Program-made: the position numbers and the translations under genes | Notes under the pieces: generated by a model | What the model was told of the DNA's origin: nothing | The model's input: the letters and a program-made list of their open reading frames with translations, nothing else | Database searches by the model: none | Assembly (NCBI RefSeq): GCF_030409525.1 | Contig: NZ_JAUFQB010000004.1 | Coordinates: 18,252-82,251 of the forward strand | Length of the DNA: 64,000 bases | Reading direction: 5' to 3' | From: Kaistella yonginensis | GTDB taxonomy: Bacteria > Bacteroidota > Bacteroidia > Flavobacteriales > Weeksellaceae | In this document: piece after piece, positions 55,069-64,000 of the stretch | Layout: each line of letters begins with the position of its first letter | Numbering within the stretch: the stretch's first letter is position 1

Positions 55069-55088
55069 CAAACCGATAAATTTGACCT

Positions 55089-56204
55089 ATGAACAAGAGA
55101 ATTTCTTCTTTATTTTTCGTTTTATTTCTTACGCTTTCAAGTGTTTTCACTTATGCACAACAAGAAGTTGAAGCCAAAACCCCTGAAACTTTAGAACAAA
55201 AAATCGTAGAGGATAATCAAAAATTTGATGCGAAAGGAATGATCATGAGCCATATCAGTGATTCTAACGAGTGGCATGTCTTTACCTTAAATGAAGGAAC
55301 TCCGGAAGAATATCATTTTTCTATTCCGCTGCCAATCATCATTAAAGATAAAAACGGATTGCATATGATGATGTCAAGTGCACTTGCACACGGGCACGAG
55401 CACGACGGTTATACTTTGGATCATGGAATTGTTACTTCAACCCAAGGTTTAGAGCAGGCAAAATTATTCTCGGTAATGAGCGGAAAGCACAATTTAGATA
55501 ATGCTTTTTACGATTTCTCAATCACCAAAAACGTAGCAGCAATATTTATTTCAATCTTCTTTATGTTCCTTGTTTTTATTGGAATGGCAAGAGGCTATGC
55601 AAAATCTTTAGTTCCGAGCGGATTCGGAAGATTTATGGAACCGGTTATTCTTTTCATTAGAGATGAAGTAGCGATACCAAATATTGGAGCGAAAAAATAT
55701 AAAAAATACATGCCTTATTTATTGACTGTATTTTTCTTCATCTGGTTTAATAACATGTTTGGTTTAATTCCGTTCGCACCATTTGGTTATAATTTGACTG
55801 GTAACATTGCAACAACAGCCGTTTTAGCAATTATTACTTTATTAATTACTCTATTCAGTGCCAATAAAGATTATTGGAAACATATCTTCATGCCACCAGT
55901 GCCATTATTATTGTACCCAATTATGGTTCCAATTGAAATCATCGGTATTTTCACGAAGCCATTTGCCTTAATGATGCGTCTCTTTGCTAATATTACAGCT
56001 GGACACATTATGGTATTAGCGATCATGTCATTGATCTTTATTTTTAAAACACCGCTTTTAGGTTTTGCTTCAGTTCCACTTGGATTATTCATCGGAATGT
56101 TGGAAATATTAGTAGCAGCTTTACAGGCTTATATCTTTACCGTTCTTTCAGCTTTGTTTATTGGAATGGCAGTTCAAGAGCACGAACATGAAGGAGCACA
56201 TTAA
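55089..56204 (+). CDS. atpB: F0F1 ATP synthase subunit a
   Basis: A 371-residue membrane subunit forming the proton path with the c ring. It is longer than typical because of a signal-like N-terminus (MNKRISSLFFVLFLTLSSVFTYAQ) and an extra extracytoplasmic region of about 110 residues rich in His (ALAHGHEHDGYT) before the first core helix. The core contains the essential Arg in ALMMRLFANITAGHIM and the end IFTVLSALFIGMAVQEHEHEGAH. The extension is usual for Bacteroidota. First gene of atpB-E-F-H-A-G. Confidence 0.94.
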   Translation: MNKRISSLFFVLFLTLSSVFTYAQQEVEAKTPETLEQKIVEDNQKFDAKGMIMSHISDSNEWHVFTLNEGTPEEYHFSIPLPIIIKDKNGLHMMMSSALAHGHEHDGYTLDHGIVTSTQGLEQAKLFSVMSGKHNLDNAFYDFSITKNVAAIFISIFFMFLVFIGMARGYAKSLVPSGFGRFMEPVILFIRDEVAIPNIGAKKYKKYMPYLLTVFFFIWFNNMFGLIPFAPFGYNLTGNIATTAVLAIITLLITLFSANKDYWKHIFMPPVPLLLYPIMVPIEIIGIFTKPFALMMRLFANITAGHIMVLAIMSLIFIFKTPLLGFASVPLGLFIGMLEILVAALQAYIFTVLSALFIGMAVQEHEHEGAH

Positions 56205-56242
56205 TTAATTTAGAATATTTTTAACCTTTATATATTTTTATT

Positions 56243-56464
56243 ATGGAAGAGATTTCACAAGGAGTAGGACTTATTTACGTAGGAATCGGTTTAGCAGTAT
56301 TAGGCGTTGGTCTAGGTATTGGTAAAATCGGTGGACATGCAATGGATGCTATTGCAAGACAACCAGAACAAGCGGGTAAAATCCAGGGAGCAATGCTTAT
56401 TGCTGCAGGACTTATCGAGGGTGCGGGTTTGATCGCGATCATCTTTGGAGCGTTCGTTAAGTAA
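56243..56464 (+). CDS. atpE: F0F1 ATP synthase subunit c
   Basis: A 73-residue proteolipid hairpin. The two helices flank the polar loop ARQPEQ, and the ion-binding carboxylate is Glu59 in AAGLIEGAGL. The glycine-rich first helix (GLAVLGVGLGIGKIGG) packs the c ring. Followed by a hairpin that looks like an internal terminator. Confidence 0.96.
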   Translation: MEEISQGVGLIYVGIGLAVLGVGLGIGKIGGHAMDAIARQPEQAGKIQGAMLIAAGLIEGAGLIAIIFGAFVK

Positions 56465-56481
56465 GAAACCTCAGAAACTAG

Positions 56482-56518
56482 TTCTTAGCAGCGCGGTTGG
56501 CTCTGCTAAGAATTTTTT
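56482..56518 (+). terminator. Internal terminator-like hairpin between atpE and atpF
   Basis: TTCTTAGCAG (56482-56491) pairs with CTGCTAAGAA (56503-56512), followed by T6. It lies inside the operon and may lower expression of the downstream genes. Confidence 0.7.
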
Positions 56519-56557
56519 AACTTCCATAAAGAAAAAAAATTACAAAAAATTACTATT

Positions 56558-57046
56558 ATGATAGAACCGGGAATTGGCTTATTGTTTTGGATGACACTTA
56601 CCTTTTTAATCCTTTTATTTCTTTTGGCAAAATTCGCCTGGAAACCAATTTTAGCTGCTGTTAACGAAAGAGAAGTTACCATTGTAGACTCTTTGAATCA
56701 AGCAAAATTGGCAAAACTAGAAGTTGAAAATTTAAAAGCTGAAAACGAAATCATTATCCGAGAAGCGAAAGTACAGCGTGATATGATTTTAAAAGAAGCG
56801 AGAGATATCAAAGATAGAATAGTTGGGGAAGCTAAGGATGTTGCAAAAATAGAAGGCGATAAAATGATTGAGTCTGCAAGACAAACCATTCAAGCTGAAA
56901 AAACTGCGGCCGTTGCTGATATTAAAAGTCAAATCGGTACTTTGTCAGTATCCATCGCGGAGTCTATTTTGAAACAAAAATTAGATAATGATAGTGCACA
57001 AGATACCTTAGTGGCGAATATCCTTAAATCTTCTAACTTCAACTAG
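56558..57046 (+). CDS. atpF: F0F1 ATP synthase subunit b
   Basis: A 162-residue stator subunit: one N-terminal helix (GLLFWMTLTFLILLFLLAKFAW), then a long charged coiled coil (residues 35-130) that reaches the delta subunit. Ends 1 bp before atpH. Confidence 0.94.
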   Translation: MIEPGIGLLFWMTLTFLILLFLLAKFAWKPILAAVNEREVTIVDSLNQAKLAKLEVENLKAENEIIIREAKVQRDMILKEARDIKDRIVGEAKDVAKIEGDKMIESARQTIQAEKTAAVADIKSQIGTLSVSIAESILKQKLDNDSAQDTLVANILKSSNFN

Positions 57047-57047
57047 T

Positions 57048-57587
57048 ATGCGTACAAGTAAAGTTGCAAAAAGATATGCCCAAGGCTTACTGAATTTCAC
57101 CCAAGAGGCCGGAAGCACTGCTTCTGTTTTCAGTGAGATGAAGGACTTGGTAGGGACGATAGAAAAATCTAAAGATTTGCAAAGCTTTTTTAACTCACCT
57201 ATTATTGAGGTGCGTAAAAAAGTAAGTGTTTCAGCAGAGATTTTTAAGAGCTTTTCGCCAGTGACCAGAAATTTAATTCAGTTGGTCATTAAACATGGTA
57301 GAGAAGGTCAGTTGAGCAGTATTGGTCAAGAATTCATTAACAAAGTGGAAGATATGAACGGTGTCCAAAGAATTACTTTGACTACAGCGACCGCTCTTTC
57401 AGCAGAAAATATTCAGACCATTCTGAAATCTACAACGCTTGTTAATCATAATAGCCAGTTCGATGTAAAATCCATTATCAATCCAGATATTTTAGGAGGT
57501 TATATTTTGCGCGTGGGAGATCAACAGATAGACGAATCGGTGAAAGCAAAATTAGGCCGATTGAATAAAGAATTTCAATTAAATTAA
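57048..57587 (+). CDS. atpH: F0F1 ATP synthase subunit delta
   Basis: A 179-residue OSCP-type subunit that links the b stalk to F1. It starts MRTSKVAKRYAQGLLNFTQEAG and ends DPDILGGYILRVGDQQIDESVKAKLGRL-like (here INPDILGGYILRVGD), both family signatures. Directly after atpF and 18 bp before atpA. Confidence 0.94.
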   Translation: MRTSKVAKRYAQGLLNFTQEAGSTASVFSEMKDLVGTIEKSKDLQSFFNSPIIEVRKKVSVSAEIFKSFSPVTRNLIQLVIKHGREGQLSSIGQEFINKVEDMNGVQRITLTTATALSAENIQTILKSTTLVNHNSQFDVKSIINPDILGGYILRVGDQQIDESVKAKLGRLNKEFQLN

Positions 57588-57605
57588 GACAAAAACAACC
57601 ATAAA

Positions 57606-59183
<1,578 letters not shown>

Positions 59184-59196
59184 AATAAATTCAATT

Positions 59197-59235
59197 TTCG
59201 GTATTCAGGGTTTCTGATTTTGAATACCGAATTTT
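59197..59235 (+). other. Hairpin between atpA and atpG
   Basis: TTCGGTATTCA (59197-59207) pairs perfectly with TGAATACCGAA (59221-59231), followed by only four T. It may be a weak attenuator or an mRNA-stabilising stem. Confidence 0.6.
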
Positions 59236-59253
59236 AAACTTTGACTTCAAAGA

Positions 59254-60111
59254 ATGGCAAATTTAAAGGAAATACGAGGAAGAATTACTTCAATCTCTTC
59301 GACAATGCAAATTACGAGTGCGATGAAAATGGTTTCAGCAGCGAAACTAAAGAAAGCCACCGATGCTATTGTCATGTTGAGACCTTACTCAGAAAAATTA
59401 CAGGAAATTATAGAAAATGTAAGTTCTACCGTAGATTTAGAAGGGGTTTCAAGTTACACTGAAGAAAGAGAGGTAAAGAAAGAGCTTTATATTGTGGTGA
59501 CTTCAAATAAAGGTCTTGCCGGAGCATTTAACTCCTCTGTAATTAAAGAATTAAATCACTCGATTGCAGACACCAATTACGAAATAGAAATTCTTACCGT
59601 TGGTAAAAAAGTGTACGATTCCGTTCGCAGAAGCAGAAAAGTATATGACAATCAAAGTGCAGTTTTTGATGGAATGAGTTTCGAAGTGGTATCTAATTTT
59701 GTAGAAAACGTCATGCGGGATTTCCGTGAAGGAAGTTTTGATAAAGTTTATGTGATTTACAATAAATTTATCAATGCGGCCACTCAAGAAGTTAAGAAAG
59801 AGCAAATTTTGCCAATTGCTTTACCTGAACAAGCAGAAGTACCCAATACCGATTATCTATTCGAACCCAATGCAAAAGATATTTTAGAAGTATTAATGCC
59901 GAAATCAATAAAAACCCAGGTTTATAAAGCAATTTTAGATTCCGTAGCCTCAGAGCATGGCGCCAGAATGACGGCAATGCATAAAGCAACCGACAATGCA
60001 GAAGCGCTGAGAAATGATCTTAAGATATTTTACAATAAAGCAAGACAAGCCGCCATTACCAACGAAATTTTGGAAATTGTAGGTGGTGCGGAAGCGCTAA
60101 AAAATTCTTAG
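59254..60111 (+). CDS. atpG: F0F1 ATP synthase subunit gamma
   Basis: A 285-residue central-shaft subunit. The N-terminal MANLKEIRGRITSISSTMQITSAMKMVSAAKL and C-terminal ASEHGARMTAMHKATDNAEAL/TNEILEIVGGAEAL are family signatures that form the rotating coiled coil. Last gene of this operon; the beta and epsilon genes must be elsewhere. Confidence 0.96.
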   Translation: MANLKEIRGRITSISSTMQITSAMKMVSAAKLKKATDAIVMLRPYSEKLQEIIENVSSTVDLEGVSSYTEEREVKKELYIVVTSNKGLAGAFNSSVIKELNHSIADTNYEIEILTVGKKVYDSVRRSRKVYDNQSAVFDGMSFEVVSNFVENVMRDFREGSFDKVYVIYNKFINAATQEVKKEQILPIALPEQAEVPNTDYLFEPNAKDILEVLMPKSIKTQVYKAILDSVASEHGARMTAMHKATDNAEALRNDLKIFYNKARQAAITNEILEIVGGAEALKNS

Positions 60112-60134
60112 AAAAAACATTTTCATTCTAATAC

Positions 60135-60168
60135 AATAAGACTGCATTTTGCGGTCTTATTTTTTTTT
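60135..60168 (+). terminator. Terminator after atpG
   Basis: AATAAGACTGCA pairs with TGCGGTCTTATT (one G-T pair), followed by T8. Confidence 0.85.
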
Positions 60169-60261
60169 AGGGTGTTTTAACCCATAATATTCAGGTGTTT
60201 ACACGGCTTTTTTTTAGGTGGAAAATTGATACTTTTGGTATTAATTTTAAAAACAATTACC

Positions 60262-61149
60262 ATGAAAAAACTTAACTTTCTCGCTTTTGCTTTATTCCTT
60301 TCAGTAGGATTTACACAAGCACAAACGTATCAAAACAACACTGCAACAACTACAGTAGATGGCGTAACAAGATTAGGAGGTTGTGGTGGTCTTACGCAAC
60401 CAGGTGTGAATATGTCACAGATTACCATTCCAAACACCATTACAGGAAATATTACAAATCCTTCAAAATTTACAGTTAATTTAGATATTTCTGCAAATTG
60501 GGTAGGAGACGTTGCAGTAGAATTGGTTACGCCTTCCGGAGAAGCAATCACATTGATCCGTAGAATTGGAGCAAGTGGAATTAGCTCTTGTGGAGACTCT
60601 TCCTCTTTTGTTGCAGGTAATATTTTAGGATTTAATTCGGCAAACACCGCACCAATTGACCATTTAGCGGTAGGAGTTGGTGTAGCAATTCCTGCAGGTA
60701 ACTATTTACCTTCTTATGGAACTGCAAAATTTCCCATTCATCATCCAGGAGTGATGAGTACGTTTCTTACCGGTAAACAATTAGCTGGAGATTGGAGATT
60801 AATTATCTATGATTACGGACAAGGCGATCCAACAACCCTTAATTCGTGGCAAATCGTTTTGGGAGCGGGCGTAAATTTAAAAGCCAAAGAAACCGTAACT
60901 TTTGGTAGCGAAATCTCCCTGAAACAAAATCCAGTGCAAGATTATTTGTTGGTTGATGTAAACAATGATTTCAAATCCCTAGAACTCGAAATCTATGATG
61001 CCTCCGGGAAAAGAGTGAAAAGCGAAAACCTGTTGAGAAATTCAAAAAACATTGAAATTGATGTTAGAACCTTATCTCCAGGGATGTATCTGTTAACTCC
61101 TGTGAAAGATGGCGAACGAAAACAAGCCATTAAGTTTATTAAAAAATAA
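60262..61149 (+). CDS. Secreted P-domain protein with type IX sorting domain
   Basis: ATG at 60262 gives 295 residues with a signal peptide (MKKLNFLAFALFLSVGFTQAQT); a TTG 12 codons upstream is unlikely. Residues about 45-205 match the proprotein convertase P-domain (ITGNITNPSKFTVNLDISANWVGDVAVELVTPSG, LAGDWRLIIYDYGQGDPTTLNSWQIVLG), a beta-jellyroll seen attached to proteases. No protease domain is present here. The last 80 residues are a type A T9SS sorting domain (SLKQNPVQDYLLVDV to KQAIKFIKK). Probably a surface or secreted binding protein. Confidence 0.85.
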   Translation: MKKLNFLAFALFLSVGFTQAQTYQNNTATTTVDGVTRLGGCGGLTQPGVNMSQITIPNTITGNITNPSKFTVNLDISANWVGDVAVELVTPSGEAITLIRRIGASGISSCGDSSSFVAGNILGFNSANTAPIDHLAVGVGVAIPAGNYLPSYGTAKFPIHHPGVMSTFLTGKQLAGDWRLIIYDYGQGDPTTLNSWQIVLGAGVNLKAKETVTFGSEISLKQNPVQDYLLVDVNNDFKSLELEIYDASGKRVKSENLLRNSKNIEIDVRTLSPGMYLLTPVKDGERKQAIKFIKK

Positions 61150-61169
61150 AGATCCTTTCATCTCTATTG

Positions 61170-61209
61170 AAAAAGGCATCGAATGCTATTCGGTGCTTTT
61201 TTCTTTTTA
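61170..61209 (+). terminator. Terminator after the P-domain gene
   Basis: AAAAAGGCATCGAA pairs with TTCGGTGCTTTTT (two wobble pairs), followed by more T. The rest up to 61439 is AT-rich and shows only a TATCTTTG box at 61408-61415. Confidence 0.7.
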
Positions 61210-61439
61210 GCGATAAAGGTTTAAATTTCATCAGACGAACATCTACACGGAGAAAAGTAAACTTTTGATGATTACCTATAAAAGTTTTCCGCTCTTCTGT
61301 GAGGGGAAAAATATAATTTCTTTAGTTCAACTAATTTAATCAGGATATAGTCTAAATTTCCTCATTTACAATGCACTTAATCAATATTTTAATTATTAAA
61401 TTTTAATTATCTTTGCAACAATATTATTTAAATTTCTAA

Positions 61440-62798
61440 ATGGACTCTGACATACTTAAGCTTTTTTTAGCTTTATTTTTAGTTATTCTCAATGGTTTTT
61501 TCGTAGCCGCAGAATTCTCAATCGTTAAGGTTCGTTACTCCCAAATTCAACTCAAAGCCGCCGAGGGACATGCCATGGCAAAGCAGGCTGAATATTTAAT
61601 AAAACATCTTGATGAATACCTTTCTGCCACACAACTGGGAATTACATTAGCTTCTCTAGCATTAGGTTGGGTGGGCGAAAGTGCAATGCACCATGTTATT
61701 GCAGATACTTTTCGGTACTTCAGTGTTGATATTGCAGAAGCAACCGTCACCACTATTTCTCTCGTGTTGAGTTTCCTGTTAATAACCATTATGCATATCG
61801 TTTTTGGTGAATTAATTCCGAAATCAATAGCCATCCGAAAGTCTGAGCAAACCGCAATGTTCATTGCCGTTCCGTTAAGGGTTTTTTATACCGTATTCAA
61901 ACCGTTTATTTGGTCAATGAATCACATGTCCAATGCTTTTTTACGTTTGATAAAAATTCACCCTGCAACCGAGCAGGAAATTCATTCCACTGAAGAACTT
62001 CAGCTTTTGGTCAAGCAATCCGCAGACTCTGGCGAAATCGAAGAAGAAAACTACGAAATCATTAAAAACGCTTTTGATTTCACCGATCACTCTGCCAAAC
62101 AAATTATGATTCCAAGACAGAATATTTCTTCTATCGATATTGAAGAACCGGTCGAAGAAATCATCAATATTATTATGGAAGGCGGTTACTCTAGGCTTCC
62201 CGTATACCAAGACTCTATTGACAATATTATCGGGATATTTTATGCTAAAGAAATTATTCGCGAATATGTGAAGCGAAAAGGCGAAATTGACCATGATGAT
62301 TTGAAAGGACTCATGCGCGATGCCTTTTTTGTAGTGGGAAGTAAAAAAATATCTGATTTATTGAAAGTCTTCCAGCAGAAAAAGCAGCATTTGGCCGTCG
62401 TTATTGATGAGTTTGGAGGTACCGAAGGAATTGTTACTCTTGAAGATATTTTAGAAGAGCTGGTTGGCGAAATTCAGGATGAAGAAGATGATGAAGAAAG
62501 AATTGTGGACAAAGTGGGCGAGAATGTGTTTTGGGTAAAAGCAACACAGCCTTTAGATGAAATTAATGAAAGCTTACCTAAAATGTTTCCACTTTCAGAA
62601 GACGGCGAATACAATACATTGGCCGGATTTATTTTGCATGAATTAGAAGATATTCCTGCCGAAAATCAAGAATTCAACATCAATAATTACCACGTTAAAA
62701 TTCTGAAGATGCAGAATAAAAGTGTGGATTTGGTCGAATTGACTTATGAAGAGCCAAGCATTATCAATGATCTGGCCAATGAAATTGGGGAAATTTAA
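61440..62798 (+). CDS. CBS-domain membrane protein (CNNM/HlyC-CorC type)
   Basis: A 452-residue protein: an N-terminal DUF21 membrane domain with four helices (SDILKLFLALFLVILNGFFVAAEFSIVKVR, SLALGWVGESA, MHIVFGELIPKSIAIR), two CBS domains (about 205-330; IMIPRQNISSIDIEE, HLAVVIDEFGGTEGIVTLEDILEELVGEI), and a C-terminal CorC/HlyC domain. Family members move magnesium or control cation balance; the label hemolysin is historical. Followed closely by clpS and a rhomboid gene. Confidence 0.9.
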   Translation: MDSDILKLFLALFLVILNGFFVAAEFSIVKVRYSQIQLKAAEGHAMAKQAEYLIKHLDEYLSATQLGITLASLALGWVGESAMHHVIADTFRYFSVDIAEATVTTISLVLSFLLITIMHIVFGELIPKSIAIRKSEQTAMFIAVPLRVFYTVFKPFIWSMNHMSNAFLRLIKIHPATEQEIHSTEELQLLVKQSADSGEIEEENYEIIKNAFDFTDHSAKQIMIPRQNISSIDIEEPVEEIINIIMEGGYSRLPVYQDSIDNIIGIFYAKEIIREYVKRKGEIDHDDLKGLMRDAFFVVGSKKISDLLKVFQQKKQHLAVVIDEFGGTEGIVTLEDILEELVGEIQDEEDDEERIVDKVGENVFWVKATQPLDEINESLPKMFPLSEDGEYNTLAGFILHELEDIPAENQEFNINNYHVKILKMQNKSVDLVELTYEEPSIINDLANEIGEI

Positions 62799-62830
62799 TT
62801 TAAAGAATAATCATTTTTAAAATTAAAGAA

Positions 62831-63148
62831 ATGGGTTTACATTATAACATACCATCAAATATCAAGGATTACGAAAATCCGCAGCGCGAATACGAAGAAG
62901 ATGTTGCAGTACTCGAAAAAGAAGATGAAGTCTATAAAATAATTTTATGGAATGATGATGTTAACACTTTTGATTACGTCATTGATGCACTTGTAGAAAT
63001 TTGCGAACATACTTTCGAGCAAGCCGAACAATGCACCTTGCTGGTTCATTATAAAGGCAAATGTACCGTAAAAACCGGGAGTTTAGAAAAACTAAAACCC
63101 ATGCACGAAAAATTACTTTCCCGAAGTTTAACTTCAGAAATTGTTTAA
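62831..63148 (+). CDS. clpS: Clp protease adaptor ClpS
   Basis: A 105-residue N-end-rule adaptor that delivers substrates to ClpAP. After a flexible N-terminus the core has YKIILWNDDVNTFDYVIDALVEIC, with the Asn-Asp-Asp substrate-binding motif, and QAEQCTLLVHYKGKCTVKTGSLEKL. It lies 32 bp after the CBS-domain gene. No clpA is adjacent. Confidence 0.93.
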   Translation: MGLHYNIPSNIKDYENPQREYEEDVAVLEKEDEVYKIILWNDDVNTFDYVIDALVEICEHTFEQAEQCTLLVHYKGKCTVKTGSLEKLKPMHEKLLSRSLTSEIV

Positions 63149-63190
63149 ACCAAAGTTTCGGTCACCGAAACTTTTATTTTGTAGAATATT

Positions 63191-63847
63191 ATGAGTCCAG
63201 TATTATTAATTATTATCGCAGCTACGGCAATCATCAGTTATATCGCGTTCAGCAACCATGCAATGTTCGAGAAATATAAATTCAATGTTGGCGCAATTTT
63301 GCGCAACAAAGAATATGTACGCTTAATTTCAGCCGGATTTTTACACGCCGACTTCATGCATTTGGTGTTCAACATGATGACTTTGTATTTCTTCGGGCCG
63401 ATTGTGATCCAGGCGTTTGGAGCCTATGGATTTTTGCTGGTTTATTTCGGTTCCATACTTTTAGGAAATATTTTCTCGCTTTATCTTTATAAAAACCAAT
63501 CTTGGTATTCTGCTATTGGAGCGAGTGGAGGTGTTTCTGGGATTTTATTTACCTCGATTGCCATGATTCCCGATTTAGGAATTTATTTCTTCTTTATCCC
63601 GATTGCCATTCCAGGTTATATTTTCGGATTCGCCTATTTTGCGTATTCGGTTTATATGATGCTCAACCCTAAACAAAACGATAATATTGGGCATGCCGCG
63701 CATTTAGGAGGTGCTTTTTTCGGTTTGATTTATGCCGTAGCCTTACAACCAGAACGGGCCATTGAGAATGCATTATTCTTAGGAATCATGGCACTTCCGT
63801 TGATTTATATGGCTTATATGGTTTTCGTGAAAAAGAAGATCGGTTAA
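63191..63847 (+). CDS. Rhomboid intramembrane serine protease
   Basis: A 218-residue membrane protease with six helices. The catalytic Ser is in AIGASGGVSGIL and the catalytic His in NIGHAAHLGGAFFG; the HADFMHLVFNMMTLYFFG helix carries the conserved His and Asn of the family. It cuts substrates within the membrane. Last gene of a likely unit with clpS. Confidence 0.92.
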   Translation: MSPVLLIIIAATAIISYIAFSNHAMFEKYKFNVGAILRNKEYVRLISAGFLHADFMHLVFNMMTLYFFGPIVIQAFGAYGFLLVYFGSILLGNIFSLYLYKNQSWYSAIGASGGVSGILFTSIAMIPDLGIYFFFIPIAIPGYIFGFAYFAYSVYMMLNPKQNDNIGHAAHLGGAFFGLIYAVALQPERAIENALFLGIMALPLIYMAYMVFVKKKIG

Positions 63848-63854
63848 TTGTTTT

Positions 63855-63945
63855 AGGAGCAACACAATTTCTGCTGCTTACAAAAACCCGTCCCGCTTTC
63901 CACTGTATCCCGCCGAGGCGGGGATGCCGCTCCCATCGGGGCTAG
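63855..63945. repeat. Structured intergenic repeat element at the right edge
   Basis: Begins AGGAGCAACACAATTTCTGC, contains CCCGTCCCGCTTTCCACTG, a hairpin ATCCCGCC-GA-GGCGGGGAT (63907-63925) with one bulge, then GCCGCTCCCATCGGGGC. It is far more GC-rich than its surroundings. Similar blocks recur between flavobacterial genes; from memory, not checked. The remaining bases to 64000 show no gene. Confidence 0.55.
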
Positions 63946-64000
63946 AACAACTGGTAGTTTTTTATACATAAAATTTTAAAAAAACTTATCGGCGCTCGCT

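Noticed and set aside
61210..61439. Possible small gene or RNA in the 230-bp gap before the CBS-domain gene
   Set aside because: No frame with coding character and no stable fold was seen; only a -7 box near the end.

Overview
The window looks like a chromosomal segment of a flavobacterium of the Weeksellaceae (Chryseobacterium/Kaistella type). This is inferred from AT-rich coding sequence, gldF/gldG gliding genes, type IX secretion C-terminal sorting tails, an F-ATPase operon without beta and epsilon genes, and many promoter boxes of the Bacteroidetes form TAnnTTTG. No rRNA or tRNA gene was seen.

Left part (1-25 kb): a glycosyltransferase cut by the window edge and a lipid A acyltransferase; a thioredoxin-like lipoprotein; aldehyde dehydrogenase; a short-chain dehydrogenase; a purine block (purB, purL, purC, purF) with a SatD/DUF3307 pair inside it; an outer-membrane protein; aroB; proline dehydrogenase; priA, which has no ATG/GTG/TTG at its conserved N-terminus; a PBP4-type peptidase; a secreted M1 peptidase; kbl; and a small lipoprotein.

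Middle part (25-45 kb): a sulfate-assimilation cluster (Rrf2 regulator, cysH, cysD, cysN, and a TauE/SafE permease fused to a siroheme-synthase-like domain). Next come a DUF4268 gene, a Crp/Fnr regulator divergent from a C4-dicarboxylate/aspartate module (dcu transporter, porin, aspA), gldG/gldF, a HemJ-like protein, a SAM hydrolase-type protein, phoH, three small outer-membrane barrels, and ffh.

CRISPR region (45.1-54.6 kb): a complete type II-C system. A tracrRNA gene on the minus strand with its own terminator lies between ffh and cas9. A 1535-residue cas9 follows, then an array of 49 identical 36-nt repeats with 48 spacers of 29-30 nt, then cas2 and cas1 on the opposite strand. The cas9-side end of the array carries nested and mutually exclusive palindromes, one of which runs into the first repeat. 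Two spacers share a 26-nt core.

Right part (54.7-64 kb): a small membrane protein and the atpB-E-F-H-A-G operon with hairpins between genes, a secreted P-domain protein, a CBS-domain membrane protein, clpS, a rhomboid protease, and a structured intergenic repeat at the right edge. Other non-coding observations are a covarying two-hairpin element in front of both purL and purC, and several promoters placed so close to the ATG that leaderless transcripts are likely.
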